Shown here piece after piece: positions 24,332 through 33,399 of a stretch of 64,000 nt of DNA. A program made the position numbers and the translations under genes. Numbering within the stretch: the first letter of the stretch is position 1; each line of letters begins with the position of its first letter. This DNA is from Achromobacter sp. RTa (lineage in GTDB: Bacteria > Pseudomonadota > Gammaproteobacteria > Burkholderiales > Burkholderiaceae_B), in assembly GCF_000757485.1 (NCBI RefSeq), contig NZ_JPYO01000046.1, positions 32,558 to 96,557 on the forward strand, given 5' to 3'. Under the pieces are notes generated by a model. It was not told the origin of the DNA. It ran no database searches and saw only the letters and a program-made list of their open reading frames with translations.

Positions 24332-25717
24332 ATGTCCACTCAAGTCCTTGCGCGCTGGGAACCGGATAATCCCGGCTTCTGGAAGCAGACCGGCGCGCGC
24401 GTCGCCAACCGCAATCTCTGGATCTCCATTCCGGCGCTGATGCTGGCGTTCAGCATCTGGATGCTGTGGAGCGTCGTGGTGGTCAACCTGGACCGCGCCG
24501 GCTTCATGCTGTCCAAGAACCAGATGTTCTGGCTGACGGCGCTGCCCGCGCTGTCGGGCGCCACGCTGCGCATCTTCTATTCCTTCCTGGTGCCCGTCTT
24601 CGGCGGGCGCAAGTGGACGGCCATCTCCACGGCGTCGCTGTTGATCCCGGCGCTGGGCATGGGCTTCGCGCTGCGCGATCCCACCACGACGTTCCCGACG
24701 CTGCTGATCCTGGCGCTGCTCTGCGGCCTGGGCGGCGGCAATTTCAGCTCCAGCATGGCCAACATCAGCTTCTTCTTCCCGAAGGAGAAGAAGGGCCTGG
24801 CTACGGGCCTGAACGCCGGCATCGGCAACCTGGGGGTGTCGCTGGTCCAGTTCGTGGTGCCCGTCGTGATTTCCGTCGGCATCTTCGGCGTGGCGGGCGG
24901 CGCGCCGCAGGTCGCGACCGTGAACGATGCGCAGCAGAACCTGTGGCTGCAGAACGCCGGCTTCATCTGGGTGATACCGATCGCGGTGGCCTCCATCGCC
25001 GCCTGGTTCGGCATGAACGACATCGCCGACGCGCGCGCGTCCTTCGCGGACCAGGCCGTCATCTTCAAGCGCAAGCACAACTGGCTGATGTGCTGGCTGT
25101 ACGTGGGGACGTTCGGCTCCTTCATCGGCTTCTCGGCGGGCTTCGCCATGCTGACCAAGACGCTGTTCCCGCAGGTCGATCCCATGACCTATGCGTTCCT
25201 GGGGCCGCTGGTCGGCTCGCTGACGCGTCCCGTGGGCGGCTGGGTGTCGGACAAGCTGGGCGGCGCGCGGGTCACCCTGTTCACCTTCGCCGGCATGATC
25301 GCCGCCGTGCTGGGCGTGATGGCCTTCCTGCCCGTCGCCGGACGGGCGGGCGATTTCAACGGATTCCTGGCCATGTTCATCGTGCTGTTCGCGCTGACCG
25401 GCCTGGGCAATGGCTCCACGTTCCGCATGATCCCCGTGATCTTCCTGCGCGAACGCACGCAGGCGGCCAAGGGCAAGGACGCGGCCGCGCAGAAGCAGGC
25501 GCTGGCTGACGCCGCCAAGGAATCGGCGGCAGTGCTGGGTTTTTCGGGCGCGATCGGCGCGTATGGCGGCTTCTTCATCCCGCGCAGCTTCGGCACCTCG
25601 TTGGAGATGACGGGCAGCGTGCAGGCCGCGCTGTACTGCTTCATCGGCTTCTACGCCACCTGCCTCGTGATTACCTGGTGGTACTACGGGCGCCGCAACG
25701 CGCCGGTGCCGTGCTGA
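24332..25717 (+). CDS. narK2: NarK2-type nitrate/nitrite antiporter
   Basis: A 461-residue MFS nitrate/nitrite exchanger: import of nitrate for the cytoplasmic NarG site and export of nitrite. Family motifs are present: GLGGGNFSSSMANISFFFPK, GLNAGIGNLGVSLVQFVVPV, FSAGFAMLTK, GLGNGSTFRMIPVIF and GFSGAIGAYGGFFIPRSF. GAGAGAATCCTATG gives a plausible ribosome-binding site. It sits between narK1 and narG, and a repeat element capable of forming a hairpin follows the stop, so narG may depend on its own promoter. Confidence 0.92.
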   Translation: MSTQVLARWEPDNPGFWKQTGARVANRNLWISIPALMLAFSIWMLWSVVVVNLDRAGFMLSKNQMFWLTALPALSGATLRIFYSFLVPVFGGRKWTAISTASLLIPALGMGFALRDPTTTFPTLLILALLCGLGGGNFSSSMANISFFFPKEKKGLATGLNAGIGNLGVSLVQFVVPVVISVGIFGVAGGAPQVATVNDAQQNLWLQNAGFIWVIPIAVASIAAWFGMNDIADARASFADQAVIFKRKHNWLMCWLYVGTFGSFIGFSAGFAMLTKTLFPQVDPMTYAFLGPLVGSLTRPVGGWVSDKLGGARVTLFTFAGMIAAVLGVMAFLPVAGRAGDFNGFLAMFIVLFALTGLGNGSTFRMIPVIFLRERTQAAKGKDAAAQKQALADAAKESAAVLGFSGAIGAYGGFFIPRSFGTSLEMTGSVQAALYCFIGFYATCLVITWWYYGRRNAPVPC

Positions 25718-25734
25718 GACCAGGTACGGGCTAG

Positions 25735-25796
25735 GTGTCTGACACCCCTGAAACGCCCGCTCAGGCTGAAGACGGTCTCCCACGGGTGTCAGACAC
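25735..25796. repeat. Palindromic GTGTCTGACACC element between narK2 and narG
   Basis: The arms GTGTCTGACACC (25735-25746) and GGTGTCAGACAC (25785-25796) are perfect reverse complements 38 bp apart; each arm is itself nearly palindromic. The interior (AAACGCCCGCTCAGGCTGAAG) aligns with the element after narL, so both are copies of one dispersed extragenic family. A transcript could fold into a 12-bp stem here, which may attenuate readthrough from narK2. Confidence 0.75.
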
Positions 25797-25818
25797 GGGG
25801 AATACCGGGATGTCGTGG

Positions 25819-25830
25819 GTGACTAGTCAT
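25819..25830. promoter_or_regulatory. TGACTAGTCA palindrome upstream of narG
   Basis: GTGACTAGTCAT at 25819-25830 repeats the palindrome found before narK1, again preceded by a run of G. Its centre is about 127 bp before the narG start. In both places a CCTAG sequence lies downstream (25866 here, 22995 before narK1), at 41.5 and 58.5 bp from the centre. Confidence 0.4.
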
Positions 25831-25951
25831 TCTGCCGCGCCCGGCCTATGCCACCGGGGAATGGTCCTAGAAGTGGGCCGCGCCTAAAGTGGTTTCAACA
25901 GCATCGATCGCAGTACGCGCCGGCGGGGCCGGCGCTCTTGGAGAATAGAGA

Positions 25952-28900
25952 ATGAGTCATTTTCTGGACCGCTTGAAGTTCATGTCGCGGGTGAAGTCCA
26001 CCTTCGCGGACGGTCACGGCGAGACGGTCAACGAAGACCGCAAGTGGGAAAACGCCTACCGGGCGCGCTGGCAGCACGACAAGGTGGTGCGCTCGACCCA
26101 CGGCGTGAACTGCACGGGCTCCTGCTCCTGGAAGGTGTATGTCAAGAACGGCCTGATCACCTGGGAAACCCAGCAGACCGACTATCCGCGCACGCGGCCG
26201 GACCTGCCCAACCACGAGCCCCGCGGCTGTCCGCGCGGCGCCTCTTACAGCTGGTATGTATATTCGGCGCAGCGCGTGAAGTACCCGATGATCCGCGGGC
26301 GCCTGATCGAGATGTGGCGCGAGGCCCGCAAGACGATGGACCCGATCGCCGCCTGGGAATGGATCAGCCAGGATCCGGCGCGCGCCAAGCGCTACAAATC
26401 GGTGCGCGGCCTGGGCGGCTTCGTGCGCGCCGACTGGGACACGGCGACCGAAATCATCGCCGCGGCCAATGCGTTCACGATCAAGAAATTCGGACCGGAC
26501 CGCCTGATCGGCTTTTCGCCCATCCCGGCCATGTCCATGGTCAGCTATGCGGCCGGCGCGCGCTACCTGAGCCTGCTGGGCGGCGCCTGCCTGAGTTTCT
26601 ACGACTGGTACTGCGACTTGCCCCCCGCAAGCCCGCAAGTCTGGGGCGAGCAGACCGACGTGCCGGAATCGGCCGACTGGTACAACTCGACGTACCTGAT
26701 GGTATGGGGCTCCAACGTGCCCCAGACCCGCACCCCGGACGCGCACTTCTATACCGAAGTCCGCTACAAGGGCACCAAGACGGTGGCCGTGTCCAGCGAC
26801 TTCGGCGAAATGGTGAAGTTCGGCGACATCTGGCTGGCGCCCAAGCAGGGCACCGATGCCGCGCTGGCGATGGCCATGGGCCACGTGATCCTGAAGGAAT
26901 TCCACCTGTCGGGCGCTTCGGCCTACTTCCGCGACTACGTGCGCCGCTATACCGACATGCCGATGCTGGTGCAGCTGAAAGAGCGCGACGGCTTTTACGC
27001 GCCCGATCATTTCCTGCGCGCATCGCACCTGGACGGCGCGCTGGGCGAGCAGAACAATCCCGATTGGAAGACGCTGGTGCTGGACGCCAAGACCGGCGAC
27101 CTGGTCGCGCCCAATGGCAGCATCGGCTTCCGCTGGGGCGAGGGGGCGGTCAATGGCGGCGAAAAGGTCGGCCGCTGGAATCTTGAATCGAAGGACGGCG
27201 GCAGTGGCCGCGAGATCGAGCCCGAGCTGACCCTGCTGGGCAGATCCGACTCCGTGGTGGGCGTCGGCTTCCCGTACTTCGGCAGCGAGCACGGCGAACT
27301 GCAAGTGCGCAACGTGCCGGCCCGCCGCATCCGCCTGGCCGACGGCTCCGAGGCCCTGGTAGCCACGGTGTATGACCTGCAGATGGCCAACTACGGCCTG
27401 GACCGCGGCCTGGGCGGCGGCAACGTCGCCAGTTCCTATGACGACGACGTTCCCTATACGCCCGCCTGGCAGGAAAAGCACACTGGCGTGCCGCGCGCGC
27501 AAGTCATCCAGGTGGCGCGCGAATTCGCGCAGAACGCCCACGACACCGAGGGCAAGTCCATGGTCATCGTCGGCGCCGGCCTGAACCACTGGTACCACAT
27601 GGACATGATCTACCGCGGCATCATCAACATGCTGATGATGTGCGGCTGCGTGGGCAAGAGCGGCGGCGGCTGGGCCCACTACGTGGGCCAGGAAAAGCTG
27701 CGCCCGCAGTTCGGTTGGGCTCCGCTCGCCTTCGCGGCCGACTGGGTGCGCCCGCCGCGCCAGATGAACGGCACGTCCTTCTTCTATGCGCACACCAGCC
27801 AGTGGCGCCATGAAAAGCTGAATGTGCAGGAAGTGCTGGGCCCCACCGCCGACCGCGCCAAGTACGGCGACCTCAGCATGATCGACCTGAACGCCCGCGC
27901 CGAGCGCATGGGCTGGCTGCCGTCGGCGCCCCAATTGCGCGCCAACCCGCTGGACCTGGTCGCCGAGGCGGACGCCGCCGGCAAGGACCCGATCGCGCAC
28001 GCCGTCGAAAAGCTGAAGTCGGGCGAGGTGCGCATGGCTTGCGAGAACCCGGACGATCCGGCCAACTTCCCGCGCAATATGTTCGTGTGGCGCTCCAATA
28101 TCCTGGGTTCCAGCGGCAAGGGCCACGAGTACTTCCTGAAGTACCTGCTGGGCACGCAGAACGCGGTGTTCGGCGACGAGGCCCACGCGATCAAGCCGGC
28201 GGAAGTCACTTACGAGGACGCCGCCGCCGAAGGCAAGCTGGACCTGCTCACGGTGCTGGACTTCCGCATGAGCACGACCTGCCTCTACGGCGACATCGTG
28301 CTGCCCACCGCGACCTGGTACGAGAAGGACGACCTCAACACGTCGGACATGCACCCCTTCATCCACCCGCTGAGCGAGGCCGTGCAGCCGCTGTGGGAAA
28401 GCAAGACCGACTGGGAGATCTACAAGCTGCTGGCCAAGCGCTTCAGCGAGATCGGCGGCCCCTACCTGGGCAAGCGCCGCGACCTGGTGCTGACTCCCCT
28501 GATGCACGACACGCCGGGAGAACTGGGGCAGGCCTTCGAGCCGCGCGACTGGAAGCTGGGCGAATGCGACCTGGTTCCGGGCAAGACCGCTCCATCCATG
28601 ACGGTGGTCGAGCGCGACTACAACGATATCTACCGCAAGTTCACCTCGGTGGGTCCCTTGCTGGACAAGCTGGGCAACGGCGGCAAGGGCATCAGCTGGA
28701 ACACCGAGCATGAAGTGCATGAACTTGCCGGCATCAACGACAGCGTGACGGACGCCGGCGTGAGCCAGGGCCGTCCGCGCCTGGACACCGCGATCGACGC
28801 GGCCGAGATGATCCTGACCTTCGCGCCGGAGACCAACGGCCACGTGTCCGTCAAAGCCTGGGAAGCGCTGGGCAAGATCACGGGCCGGGACCATACCCAC

Positions 28901-29695
28901 CTGGCGGTGGGCCGCGAGCACGACAAGATCCGCTTCCGCGACATCCAGGCGCAGCCGCGCAAGATCATCTCCGCGCCGACCTGGTCAGGCCTGGAAAGCG
29001 AAGAGGTCAGCTACAACGCCGGCTACACCAACGTGCACGAGCTGATTCCATGGCGCACGCTGACCGGCCGCCAGCAGTTCTACCAGGACCACCGCTGGAT
29101 GCTGGACTTCGGCGAAGGCTTCTGCGTGTACAAGCCGGCCATCGACACCAAGACGGTTGCGCCCATGCTGGGCCGCTACCCGAACGGCGAAAGGGAACTG
29201 GTCCTGAACTGGCTGACGCCGCACCAGAAGTGGGGCATCCACAGCACGTACTCGGACAACCTGCGCATGCTGACACTGAGCCGCGGCGGTCCTCATGTGT
29301 GGATTTCTGAAGCCGAGGCCAAGCAGGCCGGGCTGGTCGACAACGACTGGGTCGAGGTGTTCAACGTGAACGGCACGCTCACCGCCCGCGTGGTGGTCAG
29401 CCAGCGCGTTCCGGTGGGCATGTGCCTGATGTACCACGCGCAGGAAAAGATCGTGAACGTGCCTGGCGCCGAAACCAGCGGCAAGCGCGGCGGTATCCAT
29501 AACTCGGTCACGCGCACGGTGCTCAAGCCCACGCACATGATCGGCGGCTACGCCCAGCAGGCCTACGGCTTCAACTATTACGGCACGGTGGGCGCCAACC
29601 GCGACGAGTTCGTGGTGCTGCGCAAGATGAAGAAGGTGGACTGGCTCGAAGGTCCGCTCGTCGAAGCAACGCAACAAGAAGAGAAGCAATCATGA
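25952..29695 (+). CDS. narG: Respiratory nitrate reductase, alpha (catalytic) subunit
   Basis: The 1247-residue molybdopterin catalytic subunit that reduces nitrate to nitrite on the cytoplasmic face. The FS0 iron-sulfur site is seen as HGVNCTGSCSWKVYV (His plus two Cys) with a fourth ligand in EPRGCPRGASYSW. The segment SFYDWYCDLPPASPQVWGEQ holds the aspartate region that ligates molybdenum in E. coli NarG, and later MGD-binding stretches are intact. No twin-arginine signal, as expected for the cytosolic enzyme. ATG 25952 follows GAGAATAGAGA. It overlaps narH by 4 nt. Confidence 0.98.
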   Translation: MSHFLDRLKFMSRVKSTFADGHGETVNEDRKWENAYRARWQHDKVVRSTHGVNCTGSCSWKVYVKNGLITWETQQTDYPRTRPDLPNHEPRGCPRGASYSWYVYSAQRVKYPMIRGRLIEMWREARKTMDPIAAWEWISQDPARAKRYKSVRGLGGFVRADWDTATEIIAAANAFTIKKFGPDRLIGFSPIPAMSMVSYAAGARYLSLLGGACLSFYDWYCDLPPASPQVWGEQTDVPESADWYNSTYLMVWGSNVPQTRTPDAHFYTEVRYKGTKTVAVSSDFGEMVKFGDIWLAPKQGTDAALAMAMGHVILKEFHLSGASAYFRDYVRRYTDMPMLVQLKERDGFYAPDHFLRASHLDGALGEQNNPDWKTLVLDAKTGDLVAPNGSIGFRWGEGAVNGGEKVGRWNLESKDGGSGREIEPELTLLGRSDSVVGVGFPYFGSEHGELQVRNVPARRIRLADGSEALVATVYDLQMANYGLDRGLGGGNVASSYDDDVPYTPAWQEKHTGVPRAQVIQVAREFAQNAHDTEGKSMVIVGAGLNHWYHMDMIYRGIINMLMMCGCVGKSGGGWAHYVGQEKLRPQFGWAPLAFAADWVRPPRQMNGTSFFYAHTSQWRHEKLNVQEVLGPTADRAKYGDLSMIDLNARAERMGWLPSAPQLRANPLDLVAEADAAGKDPIAHAVEKLKSGEVRMACENPDDPANFPRNMFVWRSNILGSSGKGHEYFLKYLLGTQNAVFGDEAHAIKPAEVTYEDAAAEGKLDLLTVLDFRMSTTCLYGDIVLPTATWYEKDDLNTSDMHPFIHPLSEAVQPLWESKTDWEIYKLLAKRFSEIGGPYLGKRRDLVLTPLMHDTPGELGQAFEPRDWKLGECDLVPGKTAPSMTVVERDYNDIYRKFTSVGPLLDKLGNGGKGISWNTEHEVHELAGINDSVTDAGVSQGRPRLDTAIDAAEMILTFAPETNGHVSVKAWEALGKITGRDHTHLAVGREHDKIRFRDIQAQPRKIISAPTWSGLESEEVSYNAGYTNVHELIPWRTLTGRQQFYQDHRWMLDFGEGFCVYKPAIDTKTVAPMLGRYPNGERELVLNWLTPHQKWGIHSTYSDNLRMLTLSRGGPHVWISEAEAKQAGLVDNDWVEVFNVNGTLTARVVVSQRVPVGMCLMYHAQEKIVNVPGAETSGKRGGIHNSVTRTVLKPTHMIGGYAQQAYGFNYYGTVGANRDEFVVLRKMKKVDWLEGPLVEATQQEEKQS

Positions 29696-31257
29696 GGATA
29701 CGCGCCCAAATCGGCATGGTGCTGAACCTGGACAAGTGCATCGGCTGCCACACTTGCTCGGTCACCTGCAAGAACGTCTGGACCAGCCGCGACGGCGTCG
29801 AGTACGCCTGGTTCAACAACGTCGAGACCAAGCCCGGCATCGGCTATCCGAAGGAATGGGAAAACCAGGAGAAGTGGAAGGGCGGCTGGAAACGCACCGC
29901 CGCCGGCAAGCTGGAACCGCGCCAGGGCGGCAAGCTGCGCATCCTGGCCAACCTGTTCGCCAACCCGAACCTGCCGCAGATCGACGACTACTACGAGCCG
30001 TTCACCTTCGACTACGAGCACCTCAAGAACGCGCCGCTGTCGCAGACCCCGCCGACGGCGCGGCCCGTGTCCGTGCTGACGGGCAAGAAGATGGACAAGA
30101 TCCACTGGGGCCCTAACTGGGAAGACGACCTGGGCGGCGAATTCAGCGCGCGCAGCCGCGACGCGCTGTTCGAGGGCGTGCAGAAGGAGATGTACTCGAC
30201 TTTCGAGAACACTTTCATGATGTACCTGCCGCGCCTGTGCGAGCACTGCCTGAACCCGGCCTGTGTCGCCAGCTGCCCGTCGGGTTCCATCTACAAGCGC
30301 GAGGACGACGGCATCGTGCTGGTCGACCAGGACAAGTGCCGCGGCTGGCGCATGTGCATCTCCGGCTGCCCGTACAAGAAGATCTATTACAACTGGAACA
30401 GCGGCAAGGCCGAGAAGTGCACTTTCTGCTATCCGCGCATCGAGGCCGGCCAGCCGACCGTGTGCTCGGAAACCTGCGTGGGCCGCATCCGCTATCTGGG
30501 GGTGATGCTGTATGACGCCGACCAGATCGAGGCCGCGGCGTCCACCGCCAATGAACAGGACCTGTACCAATCGCAGCTGGACCTCTTCCTGGATCCGCAT
30601 TCGCCCGAGGTGATCGCGGCGGCCCGGGAGCAGGGCATCCCGGAATCCTGGCTCGAAGCCGCGCGCAAGTCGCCCGTCTACAAGATGGCGGTGCAATGGC
30701 GCGTCGCCTTCCCGCTGCATCCCGAATACCGTACCTTGCCGATGGTCTGGTACATCCCTCCGCTGTCGCCCATCCAGTCGGCCGCCGAATCGGGCCAGAT
30801 GCCGCAGCGCACCGTCGGCAAGAGCGCCATGATCCCGGACGTTTCCAGCCTGCGCATCCCCGTGCGCTACTTGGCAAACCTGCTGACGGCGGGCAAGGAG
30901 GCCCCGGTGGTGCAGGCGCTGGAGCGGATGCTGGCCATGCGCGCCTACAAGCGTTCGGAATCGGTGCACGGCGAGCGCGACACGGCCTTGCTGGACCAGG
31001 TCGGGCTGTCGGAGGCCACGGTGCAGGACATGTACAAGATCATGGCCATCGCCGACTACGAAGACCGCTTCGTGGTTCCCAGCAGCCACAAGGAAGTGGT
31101 CGAGGACAGCTTCAACGAGAAGGGCAGCTGCGGCTTCACCTTCGGCAACGGCTGCTCGGGCGGCGTGTCGGAAGGCACCCTGTTCGGAAGCAAGCCCAAG
31201 GGCAGCGAGATCTTCATCGAGATGCCGAAATCCCGCAAGAAGGCCGCTTCGGTCTAG
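29692..31257 (+). CDS. narH: Respiratory nitrate reductase, beta (iron-sulfur) subunit
   Basis: A 521-residue electron-transfer subunit with four cysteine groups: CIGCHTCSVTCKN near residue 16, CEHCLNPACVASCPSGSIY, CRGWRMCISGCPYKK, and CTFCYPRIEAGQPTVCSETC. The Trp in place of a Cys in CRGW is the feature that makes one cluster [3Fe-4S]. It passes electrons from the NarI haems to NarG. The start overlaps the narG stop (ATGA); narJ follows after 14 bp with an AGGAG site. Confidence 0.98.
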   Translation: MRIRAQIGMVLNLDKCIGCHTCSVTCKNVWTSRDGVEYAWFNNVETKPGIGYPKEWENQEKWKGGWKRTAAGKLEPRQGGKLRILANLFANPNLPQIDDYYEPFTFDYEHLKNAPLSQTPPTARPVSVLTGKKMDKIHWGPNWEDDLGGEFSARSRDALFEGVQKEMYSTFENTFMMYLPRLCEHCLNPACVASCPSGSIYKREDDGIVLVDQDKCRGWRMCISGCPYKKIYYNWNSGKAEKCTFCYPRIEAGQPTVCSETCVGRIRYLGVMLYDADQIEAAASTANEQDLYQSQLDLFLDPHSPEVIAAAREQGIPESWLEAARKSPVYKMAVQWRVAFPLHPEYRTLPMVWYIPPLSPIQSAAESGQMPQRTVGKSAMIPDVSSLRIPVRYLANLLTAGKEAPVVQALERMLAMRAYKRSESVHGERDTALLDQVGLSEATVQDMYKIMAIADYEDRFVVPSSHKEVVEDSFNEKGSCGFTFGNGCSGGVSEGTLFGSKPKGSEIFIEMPKSRKKAASV

Positions 31258-31271
31258 GAAAGGAGAAAACC

Positions 31272-31913
31272 ATGAATCCGTACCGCCTGCTTTCCGCCTT
31301 GCTGTGCTACCCCGAGGCCGAGCTCCTGGACGCGCTGGGCGAGGTGGAAACCGCGCTGGGCGCCTACCCGGATGCCGAGGAGGCCCTGCAGCCCATGATG
31401 GAATACCTGGCCACCCACGACCTGATCTCGCTGCAGGAAAACTACGTGGCCACGTTCGACCGCAACCGCTCGCATTCGCTGCACCTGTTCGAGCACGTGC
31501 ATGGCGAAAGCCGCGACCGCGGCCAGGCCATGGTGGATCTGCTGGACACCTACCGCCAGCACGGCTTCGAGCCGGTCGTGTCGGAGCTGCCCGACCACGT
31601 GCCGCTGTTCCTGGAGTTCCTGGGAGTCATCGAACCCGGCCAGGCCCAGGAGCTGCTGGACGACGCCATCCACGTGCTGGCGGCCATCGGCGCGCGCCTG
31701 GCCAGGAACGATAGCCCCTATGCCTGCATTTTCGCGGTGCTGCGCGCGCAGTCCCGGGTGGTTCCGCGCGAACAGACCGAGGCGCCCGTGCGCGACATGG
31801 ACGAGGCGATGGAGACGTTCGGCGCCGGTCCGGACGGCGTGGAACCGCTGCTGCGGCCATTCGCGGGCGACGGCGCGCAAACCGTGCGCTTTTATCCCCG
31901 CGCGGCCCATTAA
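31272..31913 (+). CDS. narJ: Nitrate reductase assembly chaperone, delta subunit
   Basis: A 213-residue, acidic, helical chaperone of the TorD/NarJ class, needed for insertion of molybdenum cofactor and clusters into NarGH before attachment to NarI. The start ATG 31272 follows AGGAGAAAACC. The family hallmark DRNRSHSLHLFEHVHGESRD (residues about 63-82) is intact, as is LPDHVPLFLEFLG. It lies in the expected place between narH and narI. Confidence 0.95.
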   Translation: MNPYRLLSALLCYPEAELLDALGEVETALGAYPDAEEALQPMMEYLATHDLISLQENYVATFDRNRSHSLHLFEHVHGESRDRGQAMVDLLDTYRQHGFEPVVSELPDHVPLFLEFLGVIEPGQAQELLDDAIHVLAAIGARLARNDSPYACIFAVLRAQSRVVPREQTEAPVRDMDEAMETFGAGPDGVEPLLRPFAGDGAQTVRFYPRAAH

Positions 31914-31931
31914 TCTTCAGGACGACGCAAC

Positions 31932-32615
31932 ATGAACTCCCTGAATCAGTTCTTCTTCGGCATCTATCCCTATATCGCGCTGACGATATTCCTGCTGGGC
32001 AGCCTGGTGCGCTTCGAGCGCGAGCAATACACCTGGAAGTCGGACAGCTCGCAACTGCTGCACCGCGGCCAGCTGCGGCTGGGCAACATCCTGTTCCACG
32101 TGGGCATCCTGGGCCTCTTTTTCGGCCACCTGGCCGGGCTGCTGACGCCGGTGGTGGTCTGGGACACGCTGGGCGTGTCGCATACGCTGAAGCAGACCGT
32201 GGCCATGGTGGCGGGCGGCGTCATGGGCGGGCTGTGCCTGATCGGCCTGCTGATCCTGATCCACCGCCGCCTGAGCGACCCGCGCATCCGCGCCACCACG
32301 CGGCCGGGCGACAAGCTCCTGCTGTTGTGGATCCTGGTGACGCTGCTGCTGGGGCTGTCCACCATCGCGCTGTCGGCCGGCCACATGGATGGCGAAATGA
32401 TGGTGCGCCTGATGACCTGGGCGCAGCACATCGTCACGTTCCAGGGCGACGCCGCCAGCTACGTCGCAGACGTGCCGCCGCTCTTCAAGGCGCACCTGTT
32501 CATGGGCCTGACGCTGTTCGTGATCTTCCCGTTCACCCGCCTGGTCCACGTCTGGAGCGGATTCGCCTCGGTCGGCTACCTGGGCCGGGCCTGGCAATTG
32601 GTCCGTCCGCGTTGA
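31932..32615 (+). CDS. narI: Respiratory nitrate reductase, gamma (cytochrome b) subunit
   Basis: A 227-residue membrane subunit with five helices that anchors NarGH and takes electrons from quinol through two b haems. Helices are visible at about residues 4-24, 50-70, 89-110, 125-148 and 185-205, with histidines at the helix ends as haem ligands (NILFHVGILGLFFGHL; FKAHLFMGLTLF; FTRLVHVWSG). It closes the structural part of the operon; the PPIase gene follows after 22 bp. Confidence 0.97.
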   Translation: MNSLNQFFFGIYPYIALTIFLLGSLVRFEREQYTWKSDSSQLLHRGQLRLGNILFHVGILGLFFGHLAGLLTPVVVWDTLGVSHTLKQTVAMVAGGVMGGLCLIGLLILIHRRLSDPRIRATTRPGDKLLLLWILVTLLLGLSTIALSAGHMDGEMMVRLMTWAQHIVTFQGDAASYVADVPPLFKAHLFMGLTLFVIFPFTRLVHVWSGFASVGYLGRAWQLVRPR

Positions 32616-32637
32616 ACCCTGCCTCTAGGAGCCGAAC

Positions 32638-33399
32638 ATGCCTGTCACCGTCAATGGCGTCGAACTGAGCGACGCGGACCTGGAACGCGAACTGCCGCTG
32701 CATGAGCAGGCCGGCAATCCCATGCGCGCAGCAGTCACGGCCCTGGTGCTGCGCCGCGTGCTGCTGGACGAAGCCAGCCGGCAGGGGATGGACGCCACGG
32801 ACGAGGAGGGCGCCATCGGTGGCCTGCTGGCCCGCGAGGCGACCGCCCCGGAAGCCGATGAGGCGGCCTGCCGCCGTTTCTACCAGATGCACCCCGAGCG
32901 CTTCATGGTGGGCGAGCTGGTGGAGGCCGACCACATCCTCTTTCAGGTCACCCCCAGCGTGAACCTGGATATGTTGCGGGCGCATGCCAACGTCGTGCTG
33001 GCCGAGCTGCTGGAAGACCCGTCGCGCTTTGTCGAGGTGGCGCGCGAGCAGTCCAACTGCCCGTCGGCCGCCGTGGGCGGCAGCCTGGGCCAGCTGGGCC
33101 GGGGCGACACGGTCCCGGAATTCGAAAAGGCCGTGTTCGCGCTGCCCGCCGGCGGGCTGCTGCCGCAACTGCTGCAGACCCGCCATGGCCTGCATATCGT
33201 GCGGGTGACGCGCCGCATCGAAGGGCGCTTGCTGCCCTATGAGCACGTGGCCGGCCAGATCGCCTCCGCGCTGACCGCCATGAGCCGCGATATCGCCTGG
33301 CGGCAATACGTCAAGCTGCTCGTCGGCCGCGCGCGGATCCAGGGCATCGACCTGGAGGACGGCGAGCCCGAGCGCGTCTTCAGCGGAAGCGCCGCATGA
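32638..33399 (+). CDS. Parvulin-type peptidyl-prolyl isomerase (NifM/PpiC-like) of the nar operon
   Basis: A 253-residue protein with an N-terminal helical part (EQAGNPMRAAVTALVLRRVL) and a C-terminal rotamase domain (about residues 100-200: ADHILFQVTPSV, SVGGxLGQLGRGD-type stretch, GLHIVRVTRR). No signal peptide is evident, so it should act in the cytoplasm, perhaps in folding NarGHI; Pseudomonas has a PPIase gene at the same place. Ribosome-binding site TAGGAG precedes ATG 32638, and the stop overlaps the moaA start. Confidence 0.88.
   Translation: MPVTVNGVELSDADLERELPLHEQAGNPMRAAVTALVLRRVLLDEASRQGMDATDEEGAIGGLLAREATAPEADEAACRRFYQMHPERFMVGELVEADHILFQVTPSVNLDMLRAHANVVLAELLEDPSRFVEVAREQSNCPSAAVGGSLGQLGRGDTVPEFEKAVFALPAGGLLPQLLQTRHGLHIVRVTRRIEGRLLPYEHVAGQIASALTAMSRDIAWRQYVKLLVGRARIQGIDLEDGEPERVFSGSAA

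Noticed and set aside
23228..25783. Long open frame opposite the two narK genes
   Set aside because: Composition is that of a shadow (His, Gln, Arg-rich) and both overlapped genes are clear transporters.
25895..28921. Very long open frame antisense to narG (about 1000 codons)
   Set aside because: It mirrors a certain gene; long antisense frames are expected in DNA with strong third-position GC. Its product is His/Arg/Gly-rich without family features.
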